From: Caprimulgus europaeus
Lineage: Eukaryota > Chordata > Aves > Caprimulgiformes > Caprimulgidae
Direction: 5' to 3'
Assembly: GCA_907165065.1 (NCBI GenBank)
Contig: OU015541.1
Span: 11,108,501-11,172,500, forward strand
Length of the DNA stretch: 64,000 bases
Made by a program: the position numbers and the translations under genes. Below the pieces are notes generated by a model. That model ran no database searches, was not told the origin of the DNA, and was given only the letters and a program-made list of their open reading frames with translations. This document shows, one piece after another, positions 28,001 to 43,000 of the stretch. Position 1 is the first letter of the stretch, and the number at the start of each line of letters is the position of its first letter.

Positions 28001-31000
28001 TTTTTACTCATTTTTAGATTGTGTTGTCACAGTTGCACAATAATTAGTTAAGAACACTTGCTTGACCATAGTTTAAATACTATCTGCCATTCACCAAGTG
28101 TCACAACAGCAACTTACCCTCCAGGGACTGTATGTTTCAAGTTTCATTGTCAATGTAGGCTCCGTGGCACTTGCACATCAGGAGTTACAACTAGGAAAGC
28201 TTTTCTGAGGAACATCCTATGTGTGACTGACTTGCCCTGTGCTCCACCACACCAAATCACCACGGACAGACCTGCACATCCTGGTTCTGGCAGTTTACAG
28301 CCTAGGCTAGGGTATCAACTGGACCATGGAATTCACCACCACAGGTCATCACAGAGTAAATAAGTGTTTACATGCAGTGTGGATGATATGGCAGGTGACT
28401 GGCACAAAACACCCTCCCCATATAGTGTCAGCAGAGAGTATCAATCCCACCAGACAAAACAGCATGCAATCCTTTCAAATTCATCATCTAACCCAGCAGA
28501 AGTTCATAACACTGCCTCAGTGTTGAGATATTCAGCCATTGTGGTAGCAGGCCAAGGACATCTCCATCTTTCCAGACACCTCTAATTATTAAGAGGCTTG
28601 GTAGTCACATGGGGTTCACCTACACTAAAACACCGTGGCTTAAACCAACACTCAAGACAGCTCCATATTTCTGACAAACAACTGGAACCACACTCAAAAA
28701 AGATTATGAACACAAGGGATCAGTCTCCATGAAGGTAGAGTTGAACTAGCTTCCAGTGCCTTTAATAACACTAAGCTACAATGATCTTTTACACATTACT
28801 ATGGGCTCACATTTGCAAGAGATGCTATTTCAGCTACCCATGTGGAAGTACATGCAATGGCAGAAATTAGGCTTAAAGCACCTACACTCATAAACCACAC
28901 TCAAAATGTAGCAATTCTGTCCTCATATATTATCAGAGGAGTTCTTGTAAGACTGCATGTGCAACAGTGCTTTAGCCTATGAGGACTTCATCAACTTTTT
29001 CCTCACCTATTACTGTGCTTGGACTTTTCCCGGTCTTTTTCCTTGTCCTTCTTGTGCTCTTTGTGCCGGTGTTCTCGGTCTTTGTGTTTATCTTTGTGTT
29101 TGTGAGAATCTGCAAGCAGAGAGGCAAAAAAAATTAAGAAATGAACTTGGGAGAAAACTCCATGCCTCCCTCATGAACCTCTGCATTTTTTCCCCACCCC
29201 ATACTAATATTTTCTGTGATTCAAAATTGGTAAAAGAAAAAAAAAAAAATCTTACTTTCAGAGATCCTAAATGGATTCCTTGTTCCTGCAGCACAAGTTA
29301 ATTCATCTTGGCAAGAGCTGCATTTATATGGTCTCTAGTTCAAGGACCTTTAAATGCTTTACAGACCCTGAAGAGATGCAACTGTTCTTATTAAATAGGT
29401 AAGTATGGCTATAGCAAGTTCAATCTTACTTGGCAGATGGCAAACCTAGCTTCCTATGCCTCTAAGTATTTCATGTCAAATAGATTATAAGGATGCAGGA
29501 ACACAGCATAAAGCTGAAGTGTTAGGCCTGCTGAATCCCAGAATTTAGACTGCTATTTCCACAAGTATCTAGTCTAGACAAAGCAGCCTCCCTCCCTCCC
29601 TCCTCAATTAAAATAATCTTATCCCCAACAGTGCATGACATGACAGGCACACAGCAAGGGAAAGGGAGTAATGAGAGAAGAGAAAAAGAAAGAGCAAGAA
29701 GAGGACTAGGAATTCTCTCCTCCTGCTTCTCTTCTGCAGGAGACACTTACCTCCCTCTGATAACAGCCCCACCAAGAAAATCCAGCATGACAGCTGTAAT
29801 GAGTATGTGCTGGTGGCAACCCACCCACACAGCTCAGGACTGGTGCAAATTAAGGGACAGGTCAGGAATGAGAGATGGCACTCAAGTAAATCTATATGAA
29901 CACAGTAACTTTATTGATATCAATTTCTACTCCAGGTGACATTTCCCATCCTCAGTGACAACTGTACTGTCCAATAAAGTCCTGTAAAGCACTAAGGAAA
30001 TAGATCCAGCACAGAAAAACAGCAACATAGTTGAATGAAAATAAACTCATTTACAAACATCAAAAAGGAGCTGAGACTGAACTAGCACCTCAAACCCACC
30101 TCAAAAGGCACTATCATTTACTGACAAGGTCACTGTGATACTGGGAAGAATGTGTGCATACCCAAAGACTCCCCCCAGTGGGTTTTTTTTGTTTGTTTGT
30201 GTTTTTGGTGGGGTTTTTTTCTTCTTTTTTTAACATACTTCTCAAAGCAACTGAAATTAAGTAAGCTCCTCGGGATACCTAAAAGGCTGTGCTGACTTTG
30301 GCAACTGTTTGCAGATAATAGTGCCAGAATTTCCACCAGAGTTCTTGGATGGAAGGTATTAATGCTTAATTAATTGTAAAGATATTACTGTGCCTCTGAA
30401 AAGGCTACAGTCCCCACACTAAGAATGGGAAACTGCAATACAAGGATTTTGTGACTTTCAGTCACGTAGGAAATGCACCACAGAGCCAGGAACAAGCCTC
30501 ATCCTCCTGCCTCCAAGTCTTTTGCCCCAAATTCATTTCTTTCCTTAACTGACACCAGCTCTTATAACCTCAAAACATTCAACTGGTTTTAGTGGAAACA
30601 TCCCCACAGTCACATTTCCACAGAATATGACTTTAATCTATTTCTTTCTGTAACTTCAGGTATTGTTTTCAGACACCTGCAGTACGACAACATAAACCAA
30701 CATATGAATGCCTTCAACTTGCCTTCTGCATCTTTCCTCAGTCCTCCCAAACTCAGTGACACTTCCTAGTGTGTTGGTATATACACTATATACATTTAAA
30801 GCACAAGATTTCATTTTCTATATTTTGATTTACAGGCACGTGGCAGGTTCTGTGAACATTTGGTGTTACAGCATCAAACACCTAAAGAGTTTTCAAGTAC
30901 CTAAACAGCAAATCTATTTCACAGTAGGCAGAGCTTTGCAGGCAAACTGTGTGGGGACCGGCCACCTACACTCTCTGAACTGCCAAGAAGCAATTTCTCA

Positions 31001-34000
31001 GCACCTTTCTTCCCACCAGGACAACACACATTTCACTGGCAAAAATGTTTTTGCAGTGCATTTCACACTTATGATTCTTCAGTTTAGCCAGGAGCTGGAA
31101 GCTCAGGCTGTTTGCAAACTGCCTGGGTTTTATTCCACAGAGAGTTTACTCACTGATTCCTAAAGCACTAGCTGCAGGGAACAGCCATCTATTTACACTT
31201 GATGAATAGGTAAATTACTAGAAAAACCATCACGATGCTATACATAGAACCATGTACACTCATTTTATAACATATTTGCTTTTCAAGGAGGCATATACCA
31301 CATAAAGTCATTTTTTTCCTACCAACTGATGGAAAACGTGCAACTGAGCTCAATGCTATTTTCTTTAGAGCTTAGAACCACAAGATTATTTTTCACAAAA
31401 AAAGTGCAAAATGGAACAGTCTTTCACCCTCATCACCAGATTCCCATCCAGCTGACTCGTGTTTTCCAGCTGAAATTAATATTTGCTCTTGAAAAGCAGT
31501 TCCAGGGCTCTACTCTGGAAATGCTGGAATCAGACATCTATTTTCTCAAACCCCTGCACTGCCTACAATGATTTGGTATTTTCAGACAATTAAAGCCTGG
31601 TACCACAGCAAAAAAAAAAAGTGCCTGACCAGTTAAACTAGCTCTGCTTGGTAGTATTGGTCACTGCTCAGCTTTCCTTTGCTGTCTACCAAAGGATTTC
31701 TAGCATGAAGGTCTTTCCTAGAGGTATTCTGGCTAAAAGGCAGGCCAGAGCCGCTGGGAACAGGAGGTTGTGTGCACGGTGCTGAAAGCAGAAGGGGAAA
31801 AACTGGCAGGAGAACTTTCACCCAAGTGCAGTCACGGCTGGAAAGGTACCTGGCCTCTCACACTGGAGAAGACTTTCAATTCAGTGCTTCCATGGAGGTC
31901 AGTGTATTATCTCCCACACCTCCCTCCTAAAGCATTATTCTGGAATATTTGCCCAGTGTTCAGACTCAATGGTGTTGCTTTCTGACACAATTACCATGAG
32001 GTCAGTTAAGAAGGGAGCCTTCAAAAGAGCTTATTAAATAGTCTGGAGCTGACCTATGTATGTCTTCAGATGGCATTAAAGCTCTTGGTCTCTTATTTAT
32101 TTATTTTTTATTTATTTAAGGGGAGCTGGATTAACTCCAGGAGATTGGGTCATTAAAAAGGACAGATTTCTCTTTTTTTGGCATATCCTATAGAAATGCT
32201 TTGTTCCAGACTGCCTTTATCTGTGAGTCCAAATCGATGGTTATTTGGTGGTTGACATGAAACCAGTTTAGCCATTTCACTCCAGTTTGTGTGCCTACTT
32301 CACAGAAACCAATACAGCATCACCTCCAACTGAATTACACAGGCAACAGATGACTGAATTGGGAACAAAACTTTAAGACACAGTGGGCCACCTCACAACA
32401 AACCTCATCAACAGAGAGGCAATCAACGGAAGTGCTCCTGTCTGCAATATATCTTCTTTGATATATTTAGCATTCTGGTTCCTGGAAGAAGCTCCCAGTC
32501 TCCAGTAACTCTCTCCCAGCTTGCAGCTGATTAGCAGTTGACTAGGTCCGGCCTCACATGAGCTACAGAATGAGGTCAGACATTATCACACATTCAGATT
32601 TGTTTCCTGCCTTTTAAGTCTTCCATTAAGTATGTCTGCTCCCTCTAACACTAAACAAGGAGATAAATACTATTCCTTCTCCAAAAGCATTAGCAAAATC
32701 CACTGTCTACTGTGAGCAAAGTTCAAAGCCCCAAAAGCTCGTGTGATATTTAAAGATTTCAGAAATTGCAAAGTCTCTCTCCAGCATCAAGGTTACAGTG
32801 AGGACAGGGGTTATGTTCACTGGCAAGGATCCATTACCCCTAAGGCTCTCCCTTCACTATCCTCTAACCCAAACAGAGCTTTTGGCATCTCTTCTGTTCT
32901 AGAAAGCTTGATGTCTCTGGCACTGGATCTCTCTGTTAATGCTGAGCCTGGTATGTCTCCAAAAGATTACTGCAGTCCCCGTACTGTTCCTGCCAGTCCC
33001 CCTGTACCTCCAACAATCACGAGCAGCTCTGCATTTTTGTACATTGATTCATCCCTTGACTCTGTTTAATTACAAGGCCGCTTGGTTTAAGGATGGGAAA
33101 TTCTAAGCACTTTTGGTCTGTGGCTCTTTTTTGTCTGCATCCCCCCCCCCTTCCCTCCTGCCTTCACTCCACCACTGAGTCTCTGGGGAAAGGCTGACTC
33201 ACAGCCCTATTTGCAATACTTGTATATACGTATCTGTGGAACAGGCCGGTTTTACTCTTTATCCAGGAGCAGAGCTGTAAAAGGTCAGACATCTCTAACT
33301 ACAGCATGACAAGAACAGAGATGAAGCACAAGAAAGGCCTCCAACAGCAGGCAGCTGCCACCTGGAGGGGCCGGGTGCCAAGGGGCAGCAAAGGCGAGCG
33401 GTCGCCTTTCACCAGAACAGCCCCTGGCTTAACAGAGTCAGTCTGGTGACAAAACAATTCTGTGGGACCACACGGTTTTAATTCATGAGACAAAGTCATC
33501 TGCTTTTAGAACACTTTTAAACATCCTTCTCTGCTCTTCACTCCCTCCCACCCCCCCCCAAAAGGTTACTTATATATCACAATCAAGGGAAGTAGGTTTA
33601 CTTCCTACATTACTATTTCAGTTTTGATAGCAAATTTTCTAATAAAATACTGAAATCACAGAGAAGGGCATAAATTCTTGTATGTCCAATCAGCTATCAA
33701 CACTAATTGGAAGAGTACCACTGGCACACGACACAGGATGCTATAGATGCCATTTTATCCCATTTCCATCACTTTGCACTAGATTTTTTTTATTTTATTT
33801 TAAAAGAACTGAGAAAAAAAAGGTGAGCAACAATCTGATCCTTCTCATTTCTCCTAAATTAAGTGAGATAGCTGGCAAATTAACACCTGACAACCCCAAT
33901 TTCTGGTCACCAGTAGCTTTTCCAGATAAATCTATTAGCCTTCCATATTTGCTGTCTTTTGGTTCACCTTCTTCTAAGTTTTTCTGTGCACAATTTGAAC

Positions 34001-37000
34001 ACCTCATTAACCTGCTTACAGAAAGGTTTCTGCCAGCAGTCTTTGTTCTTTTGAAAATGTTTTACTAGGTCCTGGGGATAAGGACTTTTTGTATTTTCCT
34101 TCTGGTTCCAGCAACATCCCAATTGCTTTTCCTCTCGTTAGACAGTCGAGAAATACCTCAACTGGTTTGTATGTTGGTATTTTATCTGTTTGAAGCCTCA
34201 GCTCAATGCTTCTCTACACTGATAACCAGAAAAGTGATTTAAGCTTATTTCATTCTTGGGACTGAAATCTGTGTCCAAATCTGAAGACACAGCATGATAA
34301 ATTCAATACATTACCAACTAAGAAACACATTTTTAACTTCTTGTTACTCCAATAACACTTCTGCTTCAGATGAGCAGCTGAGATTTCTGCCCCAATTTAA
34401 GTCCAATGCCTTGATATTAGTTATTTGTTACAAGAGAAGCAAACAAGCTCTCAAGACTCTTCCAGGATCACTGGTCTGTATGAGTACAGAGCTCTCTCCA
34501 CCACCAGTGCATTCAGCCACCCTGAACCTGAAGCATGAGCAAGAAGCAGCCCTTTACTATCAGCAGAGAGGACAAGTATGATGAAGCCAGCAGGGTCTTT
34601 TCAGCTTCTCCTGTGGAAAGGAGAAGAAAGCCTTAAAAATGACTTCTCCAGTTCCACTGCTAAATTATGCAGCTGAAAGGGAGGTAATTCAGTAACACTG
34701 GATTGGGTTCAAAAGCTGGTCAAGTTCAAAAAGTTCTCAAGTTCAAAAACTTCCTGTCACTTGAGAATGGTTAGTCCCTTCTCAGCTCAAACGCCACCTC
34801 CGTGTTACTCCATCTACTCCACAACTGCAGCCTTTTTACCACTAGGCTGATTTCCTTCTCACCTGTTGTGCTACAAAAGGCAGCAAAGCAAAGACTCTGT
34901 ATGACCTAAATGAAAGAATTTTACTGATTTTTCTCCCTCCCTTCAGGCTCTCCTCAAAAGCAGTCATCTTAAAACTGCAGATTATAATAAAAAAGCCTTT
35001 TACTTTCAAGTTACTCAAGTTTTATAATTTGTTACCATTATTTTGCCAAATCATGTTACTTTTAGAGTCTCAATTTCTTATATTTTGGGTGTAAAAAGAC
35101 TACTATTAAAATTATTAAGGCTCAGTTGCTGAAACGATGGCTATGAATGTTCAAACACGTGAATATAGTTCAAAGTGTCTAAAATATTCTTCATATTCCT
35201 GGCAAGGAACACATACTTTTGCCTTTGGCATCTGATCAAAATGGCTTAGCACTGCACTAACTTTTATAATATATAGATTATATCACTAAATAGAAGGGCA
35301 GTAACATTTAGTTGTTATCTGAGATCTTTACCATGAATAGTGATGGGGGTAGCAGATTTCCTAAAAAGGCAATGGTAATCCCACGGGTAAAGTTTGCTCT
35401 GTGAGGTTCTGGTCAATTTATGAACTGTTCACCTGAGAAAGCAACTGCTGTGTGTGATGAAAAAGCCCATTGGCAGACCCCATATGGCTCAGAAGAGCCG
35501 TCATATGGAGAAGGTGGCACGGTCTGAGGCATAGGGGATCAGGATCCTCGCTGTCAGACAGGTTATGACTTTGGACTAATCATCTGACTTTACATAATTT
35601 AACAATTTTAAGGGCAGGTACAATAATCCCACCTAACCAGTCTTGAAGAGGTTTTAAATTTCCTAAAATATTTATATTTCAGTTGTAGGAAGTCATGATC
35701 ATGGTGTTCCAGTAACTGATTACACAGTGTTTCTAGACTTTGTTTAAAGGGATTGCCATTGCTGTAGCCTAAAAAAAGAGGGAGGAAAAGCTACTGGACA
35801 GAAAACAGAACTGCATCCAGGTACTGCAGATAACACCTTTCCCAATAAAGTAGGGCAGACTGAAAGGAAACAGAACTGTAGGTATGAAAGCTACAGAAAG
35901 TGGAAAACATCTATATGCAGCTAGAAGTGTCAAAAACATACCCAGAAGGCATTGTTCAGAGAGAGATGATAGTATTGTGGATGATACACTGGAGAACAAA
36001 ACCATAATCTAAAATAAACTTCCCATGTGAAAGTGGATGTGTCACTTACTGGCCTAATGGCCCTATTTACACAACTACAGAATACACATAAAACATTTTC
36101 CCTGGAAAGGTACTGCAGGTCTGTTTGCTCTGCTGCTTTATTTCTCCAATAGCTGACTGCAAAACATTTGTAATCCTGAAGTGAGTGACTAAAACACAGA
36201 GACTATGATTTGAGTCTCCCATAAACGAAGCATGAAATTCAATAAAAGAAGCAGGACCTGGGTTTTCAGTAGTGTCAAGGAAGGAAAGAACCTACAATGA
36301 TACTGAAACAACACTGACAGGCTTCTGCTTCCTCATTCAGAGTGCTGTATTTAATGGCACAGATACACCTTTCAAAAGCAACTCCACACACAGCCCTTTA
36401 CCAGCCTTGAAAGACATCTCCACAATCAACACTGCTACAGAAAGCTGTTTCTAAATCCTTAAAATCCTTCTTGAAATCAATTTCAAAGGAATTACAATTA
36501 CTGTGCTATCACAAACTTATTTCACCTCAGGTTCATCACTGGGTCAGGTGCACCAATTCAGGGAGGCTGACACTTCAACAGTGCTCGCTGTTTCCCTCCA
36601 TAAACTGGCACAAAAATCTGAGTTTTATAGTTTCTTGCAAAATGACTAAATTAATTTTGACTAAGCAAAAGAAGAACACACTAAGCAGCTCCTGGTTGTG
36701 AAGCTTAGATCCTCAGTCATTCATTTTCCAGTCATACAAGGGAAGAAATAGGGGAAAATAAATAAATAAATAAAAGCATGAAAGCTTCAAGAAAAGGGAG
36801 CGTGGAAAAGTACAGCAGAATAACCAAACAGTTTATCCTTCCTAAGGCAGGAACTTTATTACTAAAAGTAAGACTCCACCAGAGTGCATTGTTCCTTTTT
36901 CTAAGGGTTCAAATGAAGAAATATATCATCCCTGAATAGATTTGAGTCAACCTATTTTCCAGGCTATAGTTACTCCGAGACAAAACTCCTTCTGGGCTGA

Positions 37001-40000
37001 GCCAGAGCCGACCACACCACATGGTGACCAATTCTGCCAAAGCTTGAAACCTTGGTGCTTTTGATAGAAACAGAGAAAAACCAATGACCTTACACCCCCT
37101 CACCACACTTCAGCAGTTACATGGGGAAAAAGATACCACAGGGACAGACAGACAGACATTGTCTTTTTCCTTAAAAGGAGTGTGCTGGGAAACGGCTTCA
37201 GAGCCAGGCAGACCCCTCCGTTACTGCATCCTTCATTAACCTTGTGATTTGGCCCTGTATTCCTTGCTGTTGAACAGAGGGAAAGGAAGAAACCTGTGGA
37301 ATGATTTGGTGATGAATCCTGGCAGGGGAAGAGAGTATGATACAGATAAAAACTGTCTCCAGGCATTCTCTGTCCTTTAGAATAGCTCTACCAACTTCTC
37401 GAGAGGTTCCACTTACTCTCCAGCAAAGTTTTATTAAGCAAGCACGGATCTCACACAGCATTTTAAAAACAAAGTTTGAAAAACAAGATCAACGCACCTT
37501 CTGCTCCACTGAAACCCCAGGGCAACTTCAATCTAAGGAAGAGAGGTAAACAGTGAGACAGAACTGCTAACAGCGAGGGACCATGGTGGTCACAGGACCA
37601 GCTCTGCAAGCCAAGCTGTGCACTCATTTATCCATCCCAAACTTTAACAGCTTATCACGGACAGGGTAAGGACACCAGTAAAACACCACTGACTGATCAC
37701 TCCTATCTTGTGTGCCTGAAGCCTCTGGGGCATGAAGTTAACCTGAAGCAAATGTCATTGCTGGCATTTCATCAATCTAACCCAACCTGCAGAAGCTGGG
37801 TAGGTAAGCAAGACGAGCTGCGAGAGCCTATTCACGAGAAGGACAGATACTCTTCAGTGTTGAGCCCTTCTTCAATTTTTTTTTGGCCACATTGGATTAA
37901 TGGCTTATTTTCTCTGCACCTTGTTTTTTCACCTGCTAGGTAAGTACCTAATACTCTGTGAGTAATTAATGCTTAAGTAATTAAAACAGCTATGTGGTAT
38001 AAAGGGATGCTGACCTTAAACTGCAGCACTGCAAGCATTTTGCAGCAAAACAACTAACAGTAGACAGCAGCAGTAAGTTTAATGATGTGTCAGTGCCTTT
38101 TACATGGTCTCTTCTGAAAGAGGTGGCACGTTCACATACACCTACTCTGCAGATCTTAGCTGCTGTGTAACAAATACATAAAATCACTGCAAGTAGAATT
38201 GCAGTAGATATTACACAAAGGACAAGACTGAGGAAGCCTTATAAAGCATGAAAATACATGTTTGATCAGTACAAAAAGGCTAAATTAATAGCTGCTTCTT
38301 ACACATGCCAAAAGGCTCCCAACTGAGAGACAACAATGAAGCTTCAATCCATTATTTGCATTCAGAACCAAAAAAAAAAAGTTCAATGCGAACAGAAACA
38401 TGTGTTACCAGGGATTCCCAAGATGTAAAACATTCTCCTGTAATTGTATAAATAAAAGTCAGAGACTGAAACCCATTAGTATGTTTCCACTAACAAAGCA
38501 GAATAAAACAGAACAAGCAAGTTTAAACACCAGGGAAATGACCAGCGTCAGTGCACAGCTTCAGACGCTGCTGTGCTGGCGTGGAAGAGAGGGAAGTCCA
38601 GAGCAGTCTCTTAAGGAAACAAGATAAGAGCAAACCCCTTCTTCTTCCTACTGATATTAATTCTTACAAGGCTATACTCTTTTAGGAGTACAAGTACTTA
38701 TTTTCCACAGCCTCCTCCATTCAGAATTTGAGTACCTTGCATACTAACACTCTTCACTTCCCTTACTGGGGTAGAAATAGTTCCAGCAATTTTTTTTCCT
38801 GTTGCTTTCTGAGTCTACACCCACATGAATAAACAAAGTTATGCACTGCACGTACATCTTTAAAGAAGCAGCAAAACTGAAGATACGCTTTTGCCTCAAG
38901 TTTCAAAAGCTGTGGCCCATCACATCTCTGCACATCAGGAGGCCAGGATGAAACTGAGGGCTGGATCTAGGGAAAAATGCACAGTGAGCACTGTGGGACT
39001 CGGGAAAGCTCCAGGACACCCTAGAAATAAAGCTGTGTTGGAAGCATGTGCAAGTTTATGTGGCATTTGCCCACTTCATTCCTAGCTGGTGTCATGTGCA
39101 CTAACTGCTTTGCTTTCAGTAAGCATATATTCCTCCTCCTCCCACCTCAGACTAGCCCAGAATTACTTTCCACAGCCAGTGAAACCCCTCAGGCTTCAAA
39201 AGCCTTACACTCATTGCAACTAAATCTGGATTCCAATTTGCTTATATGCACATATACAAGCCTGAGACCTTGGAGGACTTATGGATATATACAGTGAAGG
39301 TTGCTGAGGGGAAACAGATGTTACCAGTCAGCCTGGAGGAAAAAAAAATATTTGCATAAAAAAGTTGTTACAGGTAGGTTCCCTGTAGATTTATTGTAGC
39401 TTCACTAATACTGAACAATTTTTACTAGAACATCTAATCTCAGGCTTTTCCAAACTCGCACCCATTTCCTCCCCATTGTGCACAATGCAGCTAACATCCC
39501 TGGCACAGCAGGAAGGAGAAAGCCAATTGTTCACAAACCACTCTGGCATCCAGGAGCGTGAAACGAGTTTAAAACTATGAAAGAAGGTAAAATTTAAGGG
39601 CATTCAAACAGATAATGCAAGGGGGACTAATCCTATTTTCAGAGTTAGAAAGCAACCAACCTTTAGCACAGAGCCAAGGCTTAGCACAGGAACGGTCAGG
39701 CGGTGCTGTCAGGGAAGGGACAATGGGAGGGACGCACACACCACACCAGAGACAGACAAAAAGAACTGCCCAGGGTCACTCAGGAACAAGAACAAGAGAC
39801 ATTCCTGCCTCTGCTCGCCTTCTGCCCTGGTTCTCCAAAGTGTTTGCTACAGTGGGGCCATGCCAACACTTCCAGTCATGTTTAGACTCTGGAGCTATCA
39901 GGGACTGCAGAAGATAACCTGTCCTTTACTTAACACAATCCAAAGCAAAACGGCTCACTTCACCCTTGTTTTTTGGGGGGTTTGCAGGAATCCTTTTCCT

Positions 40001-43000
40001 TAAGGAGTTCCTGGGTAGCAATTTGGGCTGCAGAATTTTTGGTATAACACATTGCTCTTCATTAATCCCCTCTCATGAGGATATGCAAGCCAGGATAAAT
40101 TGAAACACTCACTTGCTCAGCCACCAAGTGCATTTACACCAGAGGAACTTTTGCTTTTTGGTTGCTTCATAGCTCAGAGAACCCCAACTTATGCTCAACT
40201 GTAGCATAAGAACCAAGCAAGGAGTGCAGTCTATGCTCCTGCCTGCATCACCACCACAGGTAGGTGGGCTGAATCATCTTCTGAAGGTTTCTGACAAAGA
40301 AATGCCCAGGTACTAGCTTCGAAACTTACTTCAGTAGACTGGGTCAACAGCAAAGAAAATCTTTTGGTGCAATCTGTGACAAATTCACACTGCAGACAGA
40401 ACTTCATGTACTGTACTCCCAACTGTAGACTGAGTCAGTGCCCCTAGCAGAAGGTTTTTCCGCCTCCAACTGCTCTTTATACCATCATTAGAAAGGTGCA
40501 AACAACACAATTTGTGATGCAAAGTTAGCAGCTGCTTACTGCATGCAAACTTTGAAGACAGGTGAATCAGGAGAAAATAGGGCAAACAACTATAATTCCT
40601 AGCCCTTAGAGAGAATAATAGAAACTATATATATATATATATATATATATAAAGAGATTGATTTTATCTTGGGACATAAGAAGAAAAGTTTCTGTTCTAA
40701 GAACTGCACTAGCCAACTGGAAAACTACTGTGTTGTCAGGAATAATTACACTGCAATGATGTTAACTAGAAAAATATTTTCACTTGCTGGCTGTGTAAAT
40801 CACTAACATTTTTGGATTCACTAGAAAGAAGTCTGTAAAGAGTCCCTGAAATCCTGACAGTTCCTCAGCACAAGAGCGGTGTCTCCACAGTAGCTCACAC
40901 AGCCTGAATGTGCACTGACACCACACAAGAACTGGCATGTCTATCCTGGGTTTGACCCAGAACAAGGGCTCCCCCCAAGCAAAAATTTTACAAAAGATCA
41001 AAAAAACCCCCAAAAAAGCAGTTGCATTGCAATTCTTCTCTTCCAGCAGTTAATGACCAGCCTCCCGTCAGCAGTCAGGATCACACACAGTTTATACACA
41101 TGGGAGTGGTACAAGCTGTGCTCAGCATCCTCAGCAGAAAGGCTCTAATGGCATTTGTTCAAAGCCTTTTATTTACCATCCCTTGACAACATGATGTGGC
41201 TTTGGCCAGCGCTGGTGTCCTGCTTGCTGGAGGGAGGAAAGAACTTGAAGAGGCAGCACCCTAGGGAACAATGTCAGGACTCCACAGTCCTGAGTGTCAG
41301 GGTAGAAATTGAGTCTCCAAGACAGAAAGTGGTTGGTACAATCTTGGCATCACCTCTGCTGAGCAGTACCACTGCTTTACACACTGGAGTCAGGTATTTT
41401 TCCTACTATTTGGTTAGTGTCATGCCTGCTAAGCTGAAATGATGGCAGAAGCATGGCCAAAGTCTTATAAAAAGTTTGTTTCAGAAGACCAGGCACTTAT
41501 TTTTATCACACTCAAGCTGGTTCCTCACTGCAGGAGCAACTCCCACACTGATCCCAGCTGGTGGTTTTGTTGTTGTTGTTTGTGTTGTGGTGGGCTTTTT
41601 TGGGGAGAGGGCGGAGGTTTTTTAGGGTTTTTGTTGTTGTTTTTGTTGGGTTTTTTTCTACCTACAATCACTTCTTCCAAGGATAGGGCTGTGCTGGATG
41701 GATGGACACAGCCCAATTTCACCTCCATTCCCATGGTGGGTAAGTGATCACTGATCCACACCAGGCTAATTCCAAGGGTTGTCTGCAAGCATCTTATCTC
41801 CAGAGTCAGCTTTGCCACAGGTCCCACTCTCAAACAAGGGAGGGAATGCAATGCCCCTGCCTTAAGGAGACATTACTGCAACTGGCTTACAAGGAGAAGC
41901 TTGATTCCAGTTAAAATACACAGTAAACAAAAGTAAATGTTTAATGACAGTTGAGACTTCTGCACTTCCAACTGCACTCCTGAGTCTTCAGAAAGTAAGA
42001 GATAGAGGACACAGAAAGAAGCATCACCATAGCTGTGTAGGTCACAGTAGCTTTAAAAGTGAATTTTAAAATAAAGCTATGATTGCAACACTTCAATGAT
42101 TTGTAAATACAGCTCCTAGATGTACCAAATTCCACTGGAAGTCTTCAATTTACATCAGTAGACACAAAATGTTACTTTAAGTCACTGATTTAAATCTCAT
42201 TATGCACCTGTAATCTGTTTATTTTTATAAATTCAGATCAAGTCTCACTAACTGGCAACTCTTAGATCACACTGATAAAGACACCTGAATATAAAATATA
42301 ACCTCTTAAAAGCAGGATAACTGCTGTGCTGTGGTTTCTTTATTACACATAATAAACTCCTAATTTTTTAAATTAAAAAAAGCTCCAGACAATATTTTAT
42401 CAGTTTGGGGAGGTCTTTTTGTTTTGTTTTTAACTAATGGCTTGCATCTTTGAATGGAAATCAGAATTTTATTAAATGCAAAGCCAACACTGAGATTCCA
42501 CCTTCTGCAAAACTCACACCTACCCTGAATGAGAATTATGAAGGGGAAGAAAAACATTTACTTAATTTGTTTCACATCTAAAGTCTATTAAAAGAAAGGA
42601 AGCATAATCCTTGGAAATTGAACTGAACCAGTTGCTTCTGCTTACCTCGGTCCTCAATTTTAAGAGTAGCCCTTTGTTTATCTATGCAGAAATAACTAGA
42701 TGTGACAAGTGAGCTTTCTTTTTTCAGCTTTTAAGTGGCTTCCACTATCACAGTCACTAAATGAGCTGTTTAAACTGAAGGAAATATGCTGCAGGTGCAG
42801 AGTCATCAAAACTTCATTTATCACTGCTCTTCAAACTCCAAGTGCTTAACTAATGACTTTCATCATATCAGAGGTTCTGCTTTACAACTGCTGCAACACG
42901 ATCATACACTCTATCAAGTCTTGTGAACATGAAACCTAACATTATTTAAATATTTTAACAGGTTGGTTGGTGAGAGGGTTAGAAACATGCTTGAAAAACT

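Noticed and set aside
30708-31163. 151-codon plus-strand ORF in intron 2
   Set aside because: No recognisable domain, Cys/His/Leu-rich mixed composition typical of translated non-coding DNA, antisense to TOP1, and no promoter or splice support.
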